Positions 50,913-59,924 of a stretch of DNA of 64,000 nt are shown piece by piece. Within the stretch, counting starts at the first letter, position 1. Each line of letters starts with the position of its first letter. The translations under genes were made by a program, and so were the position numbers. The notes under the pieces are model-generated. The model ran no database searches, had not been told where the DNA came from, and was given only the letters and a program-made list of their open reading frames with translations. Origin of the DNA: an uncultured bacterium (GTDB lineage Bacteria; Vulcanimicrobiota; Xenobia; Xenobiales; Xenobiaceae). The DNA lies in assembly GCA_934636825.1 (NCBI GenBank), contig CAKUBG010000001.1:62001-126000 (forward strand). Direction: 5' to 3'.

Positions 50913-50952
50913 GAGCCCTCCCTTTTACTACACAAAAAGGGAGGGCTCTTCT
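50913..50952. terminator. bidirectional intrinsic terminator
   Basis: AAGAGCCCTCCCTTTT (50913-50928) and its exact complement (50937-50952), between convergent genes 49238 and 50980. Confidence 0.85.
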
Positions 50953-50979
50953 ATATTTAACCTTATGCTTGAAACTAAA

Positions 50980-51966
50980 TTAAGCTAAGCAACTAGGCGC
51001 AGGCTCATTAAAAGTAGATTCGTATCTCCTTTTAAAAGCGTCCATAGTAAAACTGTAATTTTGGGTGCCTAAATGCTCGACAGCGTAAGCGCCACAGACA
51101 CTGCCCAATTGAGCGGAAGTTTTTAAAGACAAACCGTGAAGCAAACCATAGATTAAGCCACCGCGGAAAGCATCGCCAGCGCCAGTAGGATCGACAGCTT
51201 CTACTTTAACAGGATCGATATGTAAAACTTCACCTTTATTGGTATAAACGGTACTGCCCTCGCCGCCTTTAGTAACAATAATTACTTCTACAATTTCATT
51301 AAGCTGCGGCTGAGTTAAACCGGTCTTATCTAAGAAAAGCGAAAATTCGTAGTCGTTGACAATTAAGGCTTTGGCGCCTTTAACATCGGTCAAAAGCTGC
51401 TCACCGGAAAAAGCGATCACTTGGAAAGAAGGGTCGTAAATGAAAGGAATACCAGCTTTTCTGGCTTCTTCGCAATGCTGGTTCATGGCCTTGGGATCGT
51501 CAGGTGAAATGATCGCCAACTTAGTTTGCTCGGTAGCGAACTTGCTCAAATCTAAATTGTGAGCTTCAGCCATAGCGCCGACGCTAACAAAAGTGAGCTG
51601 GTTGTCGCATTTATCGGCACAAACTGTGCAAGTAGCGGTCAATTCGTCTTCATAAACAGCAATGCAAGAAGTATCTACTCCTCTGTTTTCGAGGTAGAAA
51701 CGATACTGCTCAAAATCCCCACCTGCAGTAGCCACTATGCGAGGATGTTCTCCTAACATAGCCAAGGCGTTGGCAATATTGCCAGCGCAGCCGCCGCGCT
51801 CTTTGCGGGCTCGCTCAGTCAAGAACGACAAATTTATAGAATCTAAACGCTCAGGCAGGATGTGCTCTTTGAAAAGCCCGGCATAGCGCATAATAAAATC
51901 GAACGCCAACGAGCCGGCAACCAAAATACTACCAGTCGTCTCAAATTTATTCTGAGCAGCGACCAT
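50980..51966 (-). CDS. PfkB-family sugar/adenosine kinase
   Basis: 328 aa from ATG 51966, with GAGG about 10 nt upstream. The frame is open further but the extension lacks a start signal. Signature 1-like ARKERGGCAGNIANALAMLG and signature 2 VDPTGAGDAFRGGLIYGLL are intact, the latter with the catalytic Asp in GAGD. The lid region IMRYAGLFKEHILPERL resembles adenosine-kinase-like members more than ribokinase. Substrate specificity is open (adenosine, ribose or another nucleoside). It transfers phosphate from ATP in the cytosol. A purine link with ssnA/ygfK downstream is possible but only suggestive. Confidence 0.88.
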   Translation of the reverse strand: MVAAQNKFETTGSILVAGSLAFDFIMRYAGLFKEHILPERLDSINLSFLTERARKERGGCAGNIANALAMLGEHPRIVATAGGDFEQYRFYLENRGVDTSCIAVYEDELTATCTVCADKCDNQLTFVSVGAMAEAHNLDLSKFATEQTKLAIISPDDPKAMNQHCEEARKAGIPFIYDPSFQVIAFSGEQLLTDVKGAKALIVNDYEFSLFLDKTGLTQPQLNEIVEVIIVTKGGEGSTVYTNKGEVLHIDPVKVEAVDPTGAGDAFRGGLIYGLLHGLSLKTSAQLGSVCGAYAVEHLGTQNYSFTMDAFKRRYESTFNEPAPSCLA

Positions 51967-52103
51967 TATAAAAAACCTCGCATAACAAACTAGGTCTGCC
52001 TTTAAAAAGACAAAAAAACAAACAGTGTGACCCTTTCGAACAGGTGGGCCTTTTACCTTCCCAAGTGCCAAGAGTTTTAGTGGCAATTAGCCAGAGAGAA
52101 GAC

Positions 52104-52142
52104 AAAAAAATCGACCTAAAGCTACAAAAGCTTAAGGTCGAT
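52104..52142 (-). terminator. intrinsic terminator, minus strand
   Basis: On the minus strand AATCGACCTTAAGCT pairs with AGCTTTAGGTCGATT (one bulge), followed by TTTTT. Ends the gene at 52152. Confidence 0.75.
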
Positions 52143-52151
52143 TACATGATG

Positions 52152-53618
52152 CTAATATTCAACATCTACCGAAGGGGCGAAATCATTGTCATCCATGTGG
52201 AAAGCGGAATCGTCTCCTTCTTCCCCGTAGTAGGTAGGCTCGTCGTCAAATACTTCCTCTTTGGGAGGAGCAGCTTTAGGTTCAGCCTTCTTAGCCGGAG
52301 CAGTCTTGGCAGGCTTGGCTTTAGTAGGAGCTTTGGCCTGACTCTTAGTTGCCGCTTGAGGCTTAGCTTGAGAAGAAACTGACTTTTTCAAAGCCTCAGA
52401 CCTGGGACTGTATTCTTCGGCAGCAGCCTTTTTGGCAGTATTGCCTGAAACAGTGGAGCCTTTGTATTCTTGGGATTTGCGCCTGGAACTATCCGTTTCG
52501 GACGCAGCTTCCGAAACAGACTCAGTAACGCGGCGTCCCTGCTCTCCGGCGGTTTCTTCATTATTCTTGTTGATGCGGTGGACCAAAAACAGAGCAAAAA
52601 CTGAAAGAGCCACCACTACGATCATAAAGCTCAAAACAGTGTATTTGCCTCCACCTTGGAACCAAGCCACAAAGCCACGCCAAGAATTGCGCTCTTGTTG
52701 GCTTTCTTCTACCAATTTTGCATAAGTTTCGGCCGGGCTCAAATGGCCGGAAGGCTCTGAAGGATCGCCAGATTCACTTCCACCAAGTCCTCCGCCTAAA
52801 CCGGCATTGGGATTGGAACTACGACGCGAAGCTAACAAAACATCGCTCAAACTACCTTCGCGGCGGTCTATTCCCGAATTGGTGCCGTAACCGGAAAATG
52901 GCGAATTGTTTTGTGCGCCAAAACCTCCGGTTTGGCCCATTAAATTTGTCTGAGCTCCGAAACCGCCAGTCTGACCAAAAGTATTAGTCCTGGCGCCAAA
53001 GCCAGGCTGTTGACCTTGGTAGCCGCCGTAGGGGCTTTGTCCTTGGAAACCGCTATTGCCTAAATTGGTATTGCCAAAACCGGGTTGCTGATTTGGATAG
53101 CCACCGTAAGGATTTTGCCCTTGGAAGCCGCTATTGCCTAAATTGGTATTGCCAAAACCGGGCTGTTGATTTGGATAGCCACCATAAGGATTTTGCCCTT
53201 GGAAGCCGCTATTGCCTAAATTGGTATTACCAAAACCGGATTGCTGGTTTGGATAGCCGCCGTAAGGATTTTGCCCTTGGAAGCCGCCGCCGTAATTTTG
53301 AGAAGTAGTGCCGAACGGGCCTTGTGGACTTCTATTTACCGAAGTACCGTCTCCGTAACCCTGAGCGCTCAAACTGGGCGGAGTGTCGTATTTTTTGGGA
53401 GCCGTTCTGCCAGCAGAAGTAGGCGTAGGCTTGGCCCGTCTGTAAGGGCTGATATTGGTACCACGGCGCATAGCCAAAGCACTAGGCCGACGATGAACTA
53501 CGGTTGCAGGATCTAAATGATCGCCGTTAAGGGCATTGTCAAACTTTAAACCTAGGCGACCGGCGTCGTCACCGCCGCCTAGCCCTCCATTTTTGTTGTC
53601 ATAACCTGAGCTGTTCAC
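52152..53618 (-). CDS. repeat-rich single-span membrane protein
   Basis: 488 aa, unknown. The N-terminal half (about 40-300) is low-complexity Gly/Asn/Gln/Phe/Tyr with a 26-residue repeat (PGFGNTNLGNSGFQGQNPYG and continuing, about residues 110-192) and shorter GFGAQT/GQTGGF variants. One membrane helix (about 329-352: VLSFMIVVVALSVFALFLV). The C-terminal part is Lys/Ala/Pro-rich and ends strongly acidic (EEVFDDEPTYYGEEGDDSAF). The topology suggests a cytoplasmic N-terminal repeat region, but this is open. FG-type repeats of this kind can phase-separate or scaffold. No enzymatic motif. Confidence 0.65.
   Translation of the reverse strand: MNSSGYDNKNGGLGGGDDAGRLGLKFDNALNGDHLDPATVVHRRPSALAMRRGTNISPYRRAKPTPTSAGRTAPKKYDTPPSLSAQGYGDGTSVNRSPQGPFGTTSQNYGGGFQGQNPYGGYPNQQSGFGNTNLGNSGFQGQNPYGGYPNQQPGFGNTNLGNSGFQGQNPYGGYPNQQPGFGNTNLGNSGFQGQSPYGGYQGQQPGFGARTNTFGQTGGFGAQTNLMGQTGGFGAQNNSPFSGYGTNSGIDRREGSLSDVLLASRRSSNPNAGLGGGLGGSESGDPSEPSGHLSPAETYAKLVEESQQERNSWRGFVAWFQGGGKYTVLSFMIVVVALSVFALFLVHRINKNNEETAGEQGRRVTESVSEAASETDSSRRKSQEYKGSTVSGNTAKKAAAEEYSPRSEALKKSVSSQAKPQAATKSQAKAPTKAKPAKTAPAKKAEPKAAPPKEEVFDDEPTYYGEEGDDSAFHMDDNDFAPSVDVEY
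53041..53290 (-). repeat. 78-bp tandem repeat inside a coding gene
   Basis: Units begin at 53041, 53119, 53197 and 53275 (the last partial), exactly 78 bp apart with few changes. They encode the 26-aa Gly/Asn/Gln repeat. No spacers, so not a CRISPR. Copy number may vary between strains. Confidence 0.9.
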
Positions 53619-53826
53619 AACTCCCTCGCCATCAACTCTGATATGTTGGTTTATAATATCCTAAAATTTTTTACGTTATCCTTCTTGCCGACTTTTTTCC
53701 ACAAGTCGACTTTGATTGCCTTTCAAAACAGCTTATAGCACAGCCTTTGGACAACTTTTCGAAGGTAGAATTACCTATTGAAGCCTAAATATGTCACTTA
53801 GTTGTGCACACTGCGACCCTATTGTA

Positions 53827-55140
53827 CTAAACGTAGCGGCTTGGACCTTTGCGCTTGGCCACCGGCACACTTTCCAGTAATTCTATAAGTGATTTACCTT
53901 CAGTGGCCGTTTCGGTCTCTTCCTCTTCAGGAGGAATAGTTTCTTGGTTGTGATTGCCCCTTATATCGGCTGCCTCGCGAGCTTGATCGCCAAAATCATC
54001 ACCGGAATTGGCTCGTGCCGATGAGCGATAGCTGCCGCCTTCTTCATGAAGCACTTTATTTTTTTGAGAGGCTGCCTTGTGGCCGCGCCCAACAGGCAAA
54101 GGCAAAACAGTATTTTTAGAAGCTGAGGAGCCCAAGTGAACAGCACTGACCGGAGCGCTATACACAGAAGCCGTCCCTGTTCCAAAGTTGGGCGCAGCTG
54201 ATAAGTTGCCCGCAGTATGTGTAGATGGATGGAGTACACCGGGAATATAAGGCTTGCGCTCTGAAGCGGCTTCACGAGGCTGCCCACGATAAGGACGAAG
54301 AGGTGAAGTAGGAATAGCCAATTGCAATTTGGCTGCCGCTCCACTTGACTCGGGCTTGGCCGGTGCAGCGACCTCCGACACCTCGCCGGATGGAGCATAT
54401 GTCTGCCCTTGGACAACCGCAGGCGCTGAAGCTGCAGGACGACGACCGGGAATATAAGGCTCGAGCTCGCCCCCAGCTTCGTGAGGCTGGTGCTTATAGG
54501 AGCGCAGCGGTGAAACTGGCGCTGCCACTGGCGGCGCCCCAAAGTTCGGCTGTGCAGAAACATCGTCAGCCAAAGCGGCCATCGATTGTGCAGGTGCCGA
54601 AGCTATAGGCGCAGCCATGGTAGACGGCGCAGCCATGGGCAAAGGCTCGGCCTCTCCTGGTGCTGGATGACGAGCGCTGCAACTTTCATTTGCGGTAATA
54701 GGCTGGGCGGCAGCTGGAGCTTGGCCCAAGCAAGCAGCTAAAGTTCCATCCAAAGCGGCTACCCCTTCAGGATCGCACTCGTCAAGGCCGGGCGCCAACA
54801 AAGTGAGGCCAAACAATTTGTTATTCTTAAACTTTTTTTTGTTGGCAGGACGCCTTTTGCCTACGGCCTCACTGCCGACCTCTTCTTGGACGGCCTTTTC
54901 TTCTTGTTTTCGGTTGAAAGCTTTAGAGCGAGCCTTTATACCTTGAGAGACGTCTTTAAGCTGTTCTTGCTCACGCCGAGCCCTTATTTTGGCCTTGAGT
55001 CCACCGCCGACAGAGCTAGGGCCGCCACCTTTTTCGCCGCCTACTTTAGCCGTTTTACCCTCGGCCGAGCCTTGTTTTTTAGGCTTGAGGCGCGGTTTAC
55101 TCCATCCCTGATCTGAATTTTGTTTTTCATCATATGCCAT
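53827..55140 (-). CDS. large disordered protein, unknown
   Basis: 437 aa, predicted disordered. N-terminal basic region (about 10-110) with KPRLKPKK and a KAKIRARREQEQLKD helix. A central Ala/Pro/Ser-rich stretch with two copies of a motif: SPLRSYKHQPHEAGGELEPY plus IPG (about 209-231) and SPLRPYRGQPREAASERKPY plus IPG (about 279-301). The end is acidic (PPEEEETETATEG) followed by SLIELLESVPVAKRKGPSRYV. No signal peptide or membrane helix. It may pair functionally with the neighbouring disordered membrane protein at 52152, which has the same orientation. Function unknown. Confidence 0.6.
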   Translation of the reverse strand: MAYDEKQNSDQGWSKPRLKPKKQGSAEGKTAKVGGEKGGGPSSVGGGLKAKIRARREQEQLKDVSQGIKARSKAFNRKQEEKAVQEEVGSEAVGKRRPANKKKFKNNKLFGLTLLAPGLDECDPEGVAALDGTLAACLGQAPAAAQPITANESCSARHPAPGEAEPLPMAAPSTMAAPIASAPAQSMAALADDVSAQPNFGAPPVAAPVSPLRSYKHQPHEAGGELEPYIPGRRPAASAPAVVQGQTYAPSGEVSEVAAPAKPESSGAAAKLQLAIPTSPLRPYRGQPREAASERKPYIPGVLHPSTHTAGNLSAAPNFGTGTASVYSAPVSAVHLGSSASKNTVLPLPVGRGHKAASQKNKVLHEEGGSYRSSARANSGDDFGDQAREAADIRGNHNQETIPPEEEETETATEGKSLIELLESVPVAKRKGPSRYV

Positions 55141-55403
55141 GGCTCAAATCTTCGCTCCGACGAATATTGTTAGTTGGCAGCTTCAGCCACAGCGGCGTCA
55201 GCTCAATTTAATTACAAATAAAAAAAATAACTGACCAGTTTATATTGTACCACATTAGACGTTGAAAAAGAATAACTGACTGAACCTCTCTTCTGTGCAC
55301 CTTCGGTCTCGATATGTTTTTACTGCCCTAAAAAACAGGATAAAGATGCAGTATATTAGAAGTTATACCAACTGTTCAATCTGCGCAATGGAGAGGATAA
55401 AAA
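55141..55403. other. divergent intergenic region before ssnA
   Basis: AT-rich. A direct repeat AATAACTGAC occurs near 55230 and 55271. No confident promoter hexamers could be fixed. GGAGAGG sits before the ssnA ATG. Confidence 0.35.
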
Positions 55404-56732
55404 ATGCTTTTAGTTGGTAACGGAAGACTTATCACCCGTGATAACAACGGTTTCTACGAGAATGGCGCTGTAGCCATCGAAGGAAACATCATTAAAGAAG
55501 TGGGCGATTTTGCGGCTCTTAAAGCCAAATATAGCGACGCTCAGTTTATCGACGCCAAAGGTGGCGTCATTATGCCCGGCCTTATCAATGCCCACAACCA
55601 TATTTACAGTGCTTTCGCCCGCGGCCTCTCTCTTACTAATTATAATCCTAAAAACTTCAACGATATTCTCGAGGGAATGTGGTGGAGAATCGACCGTAAA
55701 CTCACTTTAGAGAACGATCTTCTTTCTGCTTACGCTGTTTTCACCGATTGCATTAAAAATGGCGTCACCACTATTTTCGACCACCATGCCAGCTATGGCG
55801 ACATTCCTTACAGCCTCGATCAGATCGTAAAACCCGCCAAAGAGCTGGGCGTACGCGCTTGCGTATGCTACGAAGTGTCCGATCGCGACGGCCAGCAGAA
55901 AATGGAAGAATCCGTTTTCGAAAATGAGCGCATGATCAACGAAGCTGCCAAAGACGACTCCGATATGATCCACGCTATGATGGGCTTACACGCCGCTTTC
56001 ACTTTAAGTGACAAGACTTTAGCTTTCTGCGCCGACCACAAAGGACGCGAAGCTGGTTATCATATTCACGTAGCCGAAGGCCCCTCCGACGTTTCCGATT
56101 CCTTGCACAAATATGGCAAACGTATCGTCGAGCGCCTCTATGAGCAGAACATTTTAGGCGAAAAGACCTTGGCCATCCACTGCGTCCACGTCAGTCCCGC
56201 CGAAATGCATTTGCTTAAAGAGACCAACACCATGGTTGTACACAATCCCGAGTCCAATATGGGTAACGCTGTAGGTTGCGGCCCTGTCATTCAACTCTTC
56301 AAAGAAGGACTCACCTTAGGCTTAGGTACCGACGGCTACACCAACGACATGTTGGAAAGCTACAAAGTTGGCAATATTATCCACAAACACCACCTTGGCG
56401 ATCCGACCGTAGCTTGGGGCGAAATTCCCGCTATGCTCTTTGAAAACAACGCTAAGATCGCTGCCCGCTTCTTCCGCAAACCTTTGGGCGTGCTCAAAGA
56501 GGGCGCTTACGCCGACGTAATCGTAACCGACTACGATCCTCTCACTCCCATGAATGGCAGCAATTGCAATGGCCATATCCTCTTCGGTATGAACGGTCGC
56601 TCCGTAACTCACACCATTTGCAACGGTAAAGTGCTTATGGCCGACCGCAAGATCTTGGTGGCCGACGAAGCCGACCTTATGAAGCAGTGCCGCGCCAGCG
56701 CCGCTAAGCTTTGGGAAGCTGTCAACGCTTAA
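55404..56732 (+). CDS. ssnA: SsnA-type putative amidohydrolase/deaminase
   Basis: 442 aa, close to E. coli SsnA in size. Amidohydrolase superfamily: metal site GLINAHNHIYSAFARGLSL, the Lys/His region MHAMMGLHAAFTLSD-like (here MIHAMMGLHAAFTLS), IHVAEGPSDV, AIHCVHVSPAEMHLL, LGLGTDGYTNDML. The last supplies the catalytic Asp. Known in E. coli next to ygfK in the purine-catabolism region, as here. Exact substrate is not established in the family. GGAGAGGATAAAA precedes the ATG. ygfK starts 54 nt after the stop, so they are very likely co-transcribed. Confidence 0.92.
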   Translation: MLLVGNGRLITRDNNGFYENGAVAIEGNIIKEVGDFAALKAKYSDAQFIDAKGGVIMPGLINAHNHIYSAFARGLSLTNYNPKNFNDILEGMWWRIDRKLTLENDLLSAYAVFTDCIKNGVTTIFDHHASYGDIPYSLDQIVKPAKELGVRACVCYEVSDRDGQQKMEESVFENERMINEAAKDDSDMIHAMMGLHAAFTLSDKTLAFCADHKGREAGYHIHVAEGPSDVSDSLHKYGKRIVERLYEQNILGEKTLAIHCVHVSPAEMHLLKETNTMVVHNPESNMGNAVGCGPVIQLFKEGLTLGLGTDGYTNDMLESYKVGNIIHKHHLGDPTVAWGEIPAMLFENNAKIAARFFRKPLGVLKEGAYADVIVTDYDPLTPMNGSNCNGHILFGMNGRSVTHTICNGKVLMADRKILVADEADLMKQCRASAAKLWEAVNA

Positions 56733-56786
56733 TTTTTCACCTAATCTTTTATCTACTACCTACCAATATTTAAGGAGTTTTCTTAC

Positions 56787-59783
56787 ATGTCCGACAGAAT
56801 GACGCCTTTGGCCTTTGGCCCCTTAATGAACCGCATCCTCAGCGAGTATGCGCAAAAGGGCACCGTCTTCTCTATCAATCACCCCTTTAAGCCTGCAGCC
56901 AAAAAGTTGGAAATTTTTGGCGAGTCTTTAGAGACTCCCTTTGGCCCGGCCGCCGGCCCTCACACCCAGCTGAGTCAAAATATTATCGCCGCTTACTTCG
57001 CTGGCAGCCGTTTCTTCGAGCTTAAGACCGTCCAGACTTTGGACGGCGAAGATTTGCCTGTGGCTAAGCCTTGTATTGCCGCCAACGACGAGTGCTACAA
57101 CGTAGAATGGTCTACCGAACTTCGCGTTCAAGACGCTTTCGGCGAATATGTCAAAGCTTGGTGGGCTTTGAAACTTTTAAGCGCTCAATTCGGCTGGGGC
57201 GATCCCAATGGCTTCGTCTTCAATATGAGCGTAGGCTACGACTTCAAAGGCATTTGTTCTCCCAAGATCGACAACTTCATCGAAGGCTTAAAAGACGCTT
57301 CCAAGACCGAAGTTTGGCAAGAATGCCGTCAGTGGGCTTTAAATAATTTAGATCGTTTGCCCAATGTCAGCGCCGAATATGTCGAGAAAATCAATCCTCA
57401 CGTTTGCCGCTCCATCACTCTTTCCACCTTGCACGGCTGCCCGCCCCAAGAGATTGAGCGCATTGCCTCTTACCTTATCGAAACCAAAAAACTCAACACT
57501 TTCGTAAAGTGCAACCCCACTTTGTTGGGCTACGAGTTCGCTCGCCACACTTTGGACAAAATGGGCTTCGACTATATCGAATTTGACGATCATCACTTCA
57601 AAGCCGACTTGCAATGGAGCGACGCTGTACCTATGTTCACTCGCTTGCTCAAATTGGCCGACAAAAATGGCGTCAGCTTCGGCTTGAAGCTCACCAACAC
57701 TTTCCCTGTCGACATCGCTCACAAAGAGTTGCCCGGCAACGAAATGTACATGAGCGGTCGCTCTCTCTATCCTTTAACTATGGAACTGGCCAAGCGTATC
57801 AGCCAGACCTTTGATGGCAATATGCGCATTTCTTACTCCGGTGGCGCTGACGCTTTGAATATCGTTTCTTTATTCAAAGCCAACATTTGGCCCATCACTT
57901 TGGCTACCACCTTGCTTAAGCCCGGCGGTTACCAGCGCTGCACTCAAATTGCCGAAGAGCTCGTCAAAGAAGACTACAAGCCTTTTGACAGCGTAAAAGT
58001 CGGTATGATCAGCACCATGGCCGAAGATGCTCGTACCAACGCTCGCAACCTCAAAGCCATTAAGCCTTTGCCTTCTCGCAAAATCGGCGAGAAAGTACCT
58101 CGCTTCCGTTGCTTCATCTCCCCTTGCAACCACGGCTGCCCTATCCACCAAGATATTCCCGAATATATCAGTTTAGTCGGCCAGGGACGTCACTTGGAAG
58201 CTTTGCGCTTAATCACCGCCAAGAATCCTCTTCCTTTCATTACCGGCACTATTTGCCCTCACAACTGTCAGACCAAATGTACCCGCAACTTCTATGAAGA
58301 CGCCGTACATATTCGTCAAGCCAAATTGCAAGCTGCTCGCGGTGGCTTCGAAGAGCTTTTAGCCGAAATTAAAGACGCCACTGCCAAGCGCGTTTTAGCT
58401 GCCGACGCTCCCAAAGTAGCTATCGTCGGTGGTGGCCCCGCCGGTATGGCTGCCGCTTTCTTGCTGGCTCGTCAAAATTGCCGCGTCACCATATTTGAGA
58501 AGAGCGCCAAGCTCGGCGGTATCGTCTCTTGGGTCATTCCTCAGTTCCGTATTTCCGATTGCGCCATCAAACGTGATGCCGAGCTTTTGGAAGCTATGGG
58601 CTGCGAAATTAAGCTTAACAGCGCCGCTCCCGCTTTGGCCGAGCTCAAAAAAGCCGGTTTCAACAAAGTTATCTACGCTATCGGCGCTTACAAGCCCGGA
58701 CAGCTCCGCTTAGCTAAAGGCGAAGCTATCAACGTAATCGACTTTTTGCGTCAAGCCAAAGCTGGCGAAGTTGAAGGCTTAGGCGAAGACGTAATCGTCG
58801 TCGGCGGCGGCAACACCGCTATGGACGCAGCCCGCGCAGCTAAGAGAATTGACGGTGTCAAGAATGTAAAATTGGTCTACCGCCGCACCCGTCGCTATAT
58901 GCCCGCCGACGAAGAAGAGTTGGCTTTGGCTTTGGAAGACGGCGTTGAATTCGCCGAATTGTTAGCTCCCAAGTCCTTAGAAGATGGCAAGCTCATTTGT
59001 CGCAAAGTCGTCTTGGGCAAGGCTGACGAATCTGGCCGCCGCGCTCCCGTCGAAACCGAAGAAGAAGTGGCTTTGCCTTGCAATGCTTTAATTGCCGCTG
59101 TCGGTGAAAAAGTCGAAGGCGAATTCTTCCAGGCTCAGGGCTTAGAGCTCAACGAGCGCGGAGCTGTAGCTTTGCACGAAGACTTGAGTGCTATTTCCGA
59201 CGCTGACGTTTACGTAATCGGCGACGCCAAGAAGGGCCCCGCCACCGTAGTTGAAGGCATTGCCGACGCTACCAAAGCCGCCCAAGCTATTGTCGGCGCT
59301 TACACTTACGCTATTCCTCAAGCCAGCGAAATTCGCGTCAAAGAAATTTATGCCAAACACGGCTTAATGATTCCTTACGTTCAGGCTGCTCAAGAGAATC
59401 AGCGCTGCTTGTCTTGCAATACCGTATGCACTAATTGCGTCCAAGCTTGTCCTAACCGCGCTTATGTGCCTATTGAGATCGAAGGCGAAAAGATGCCCGT
59501 CATCCTCCATATCGATCAGATGTGCAACTACTGCGGCAATTGCACCACCTTCTGCCCCTACAACAGCGACCCGTTCCGTGAAAAGATCAATCTCTTCGCC
59601 ACTCTTAAAGAGTTCCAAGAGAGCGATTTGCCCGGTTTCTTCCGTGTAGAAAAGAACGTTTATGAAATTCGCTTAGCCGAACCTGGCAGCGAAAGACATA
59701 TCGTTTTGGGCCAAGACGAAGTTTGCAAAGACTTCGAGAAGCTCTTAAAGACTTTGGAAGAGAAATATCTCTGGCTCTTCTAA
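56787..59783 (+). CDS. ygfK: YgfK-family putative selenate reductase / flavin-Fe-S oxidoreductase
   Basis: 998 aa. N-terminal DHOD-like TIM barrel (about 1-420: FGPAAGPHTQLSQNIIAAYF, TLSTLHGCPPQEIERI). A GltD-type adapter with 4Fe-4S cysteines (about 430-500: CFISPCNHGCPIHQDIPEY, ICPHNCQTKCTRNF). FAD domain VAIVGGGPAGMAAAFLLAR, NADPH domain VIVVGGGNTAMDAARAAKR. C-terminal ferredoxin-like cluster motifs (about 870-930: CLSCNTVCTNCVQACPNRAY, MCNYCGNCTTFCPYN). The E. coli homologue is named a putative selenate reductase subunit and sits with ssnA and purine hydroxylase genes. AAGGAG before the ATG. Cytosolic electron-transfer enzyme. Physiological substrate unproven. Confidence 0.93.
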   Translation: MSDRMTPLAFGPLMNRILSEYAQKGTVFSINHPFKPAAKKLEIFGESLETPFGPAAGPHTQLSQNIIAAYFAGSRFFELKTVQTLDGEDLPVAKPCIAANDECYNVEWSTELRVQDAFGEYVKAWWALKLLSAQFGWGDPNGFVFNMSVGYDFKGICSPKIDNFIEGLKDASKTEVWQECRQWALNNLDRLPNVSAEYVEKINPHVCRSITLSTLHGCPPQEIERIASYLIETKKLNTFVKCNPTLLGYEFARHTLDKMGFDYIEFDDHHFKADLQWSDAVPMFTRLLKLADKNGVSFGLKLTNTFPVDIAHKELPGNEMYMSGRSLYPLTMELAKRISQTFDGNMRISYSGGADALNIVSLFKANIWPITLATTLLKPGGYQRCTQIAEELVKEDYKPFDSVKVGMISTMAEDARTNARNLKAIKPLPSRKIGEKVPRFRCFISPCNHGCPIHQDIPEYISLVGQGRHLEALRLITAKNPLPFITGTICPHNCQTKCTRNFYEDAVHIRQAKLQAARGGFEELLAEIKDATAKRVLAADAPKVAIVGGGPAGMAAAFLLARQNCRVTIFEKSAKLGGIVSWVIPQFRISDCAIKRDAELLEAMGCEIKLNSAAPALAELKKAGFNKVIYAIGAYKPGQLRLAKGEAINVIDFLRQAKAGEVEGLGEDVIVVGGGNTAMDAARAAKRIDGVKNVKLVYRRTRRYMPADEEELALALEDGVEFAELLAPKSLEDGKLICRKVVLGKADESGRRAPVETEEEVALPCNALIAAVGEKVEGEFFQAQGLELNERGAVALHEDLSAISDADVYVIGDAKKGPATVVEGIADATKAAQAIVGAYTYAIPQASEIRVKEIYAKHGLMIPYVQAAQENQRCLSCNTVCTNCVQACPNRAYVPIEIEGEKMPVILHIDQMCNYCGNCTTFCPYNSDPFREKINLFATLKEFQESDLPGFFRVEKNVYEIRLAEPGSERHIVLGQDEVCKDFEKLLKTLEEKYLWLF

Positions 59784-59862
59784 TTGGCTGATATAAAGCA
59801 TTTATCAAGCCCAGTTTGAGGCTATATACTCAGCTGTGGCTTGGTAAGTTTTGACAAAAACG

Positions 59863-59902
59863 GAGGCTGTCTGATTTTTCATAAAGATTAGGCAGCCTTT
59901 AA
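59863..59902 (+). terminator. probable intrinsic terminator
   Basis: AGGCTG (59864-59869) pairs with CAGCCT (59893-59898), extended by G-U pairs, followed by TT and an AT-rich stretch. Weak T-run. Confidence 0.5.
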
Positions 59903-59924
59903 CTTTACTTGGGAGGCTCTGAAC

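Noticed and set aside
52044..52382. 112-aa plus-strand ORF near the PfkB gene
   Set aside because: Mostly antisense to the repeat-rich gene and its terminator; Arg/Ser/Phe-rich shadow composition.
53041..53290. CRISPR array
   Set aside because: Direct tandem units of 78 bp without unique spacers, in frame within a coding gene.
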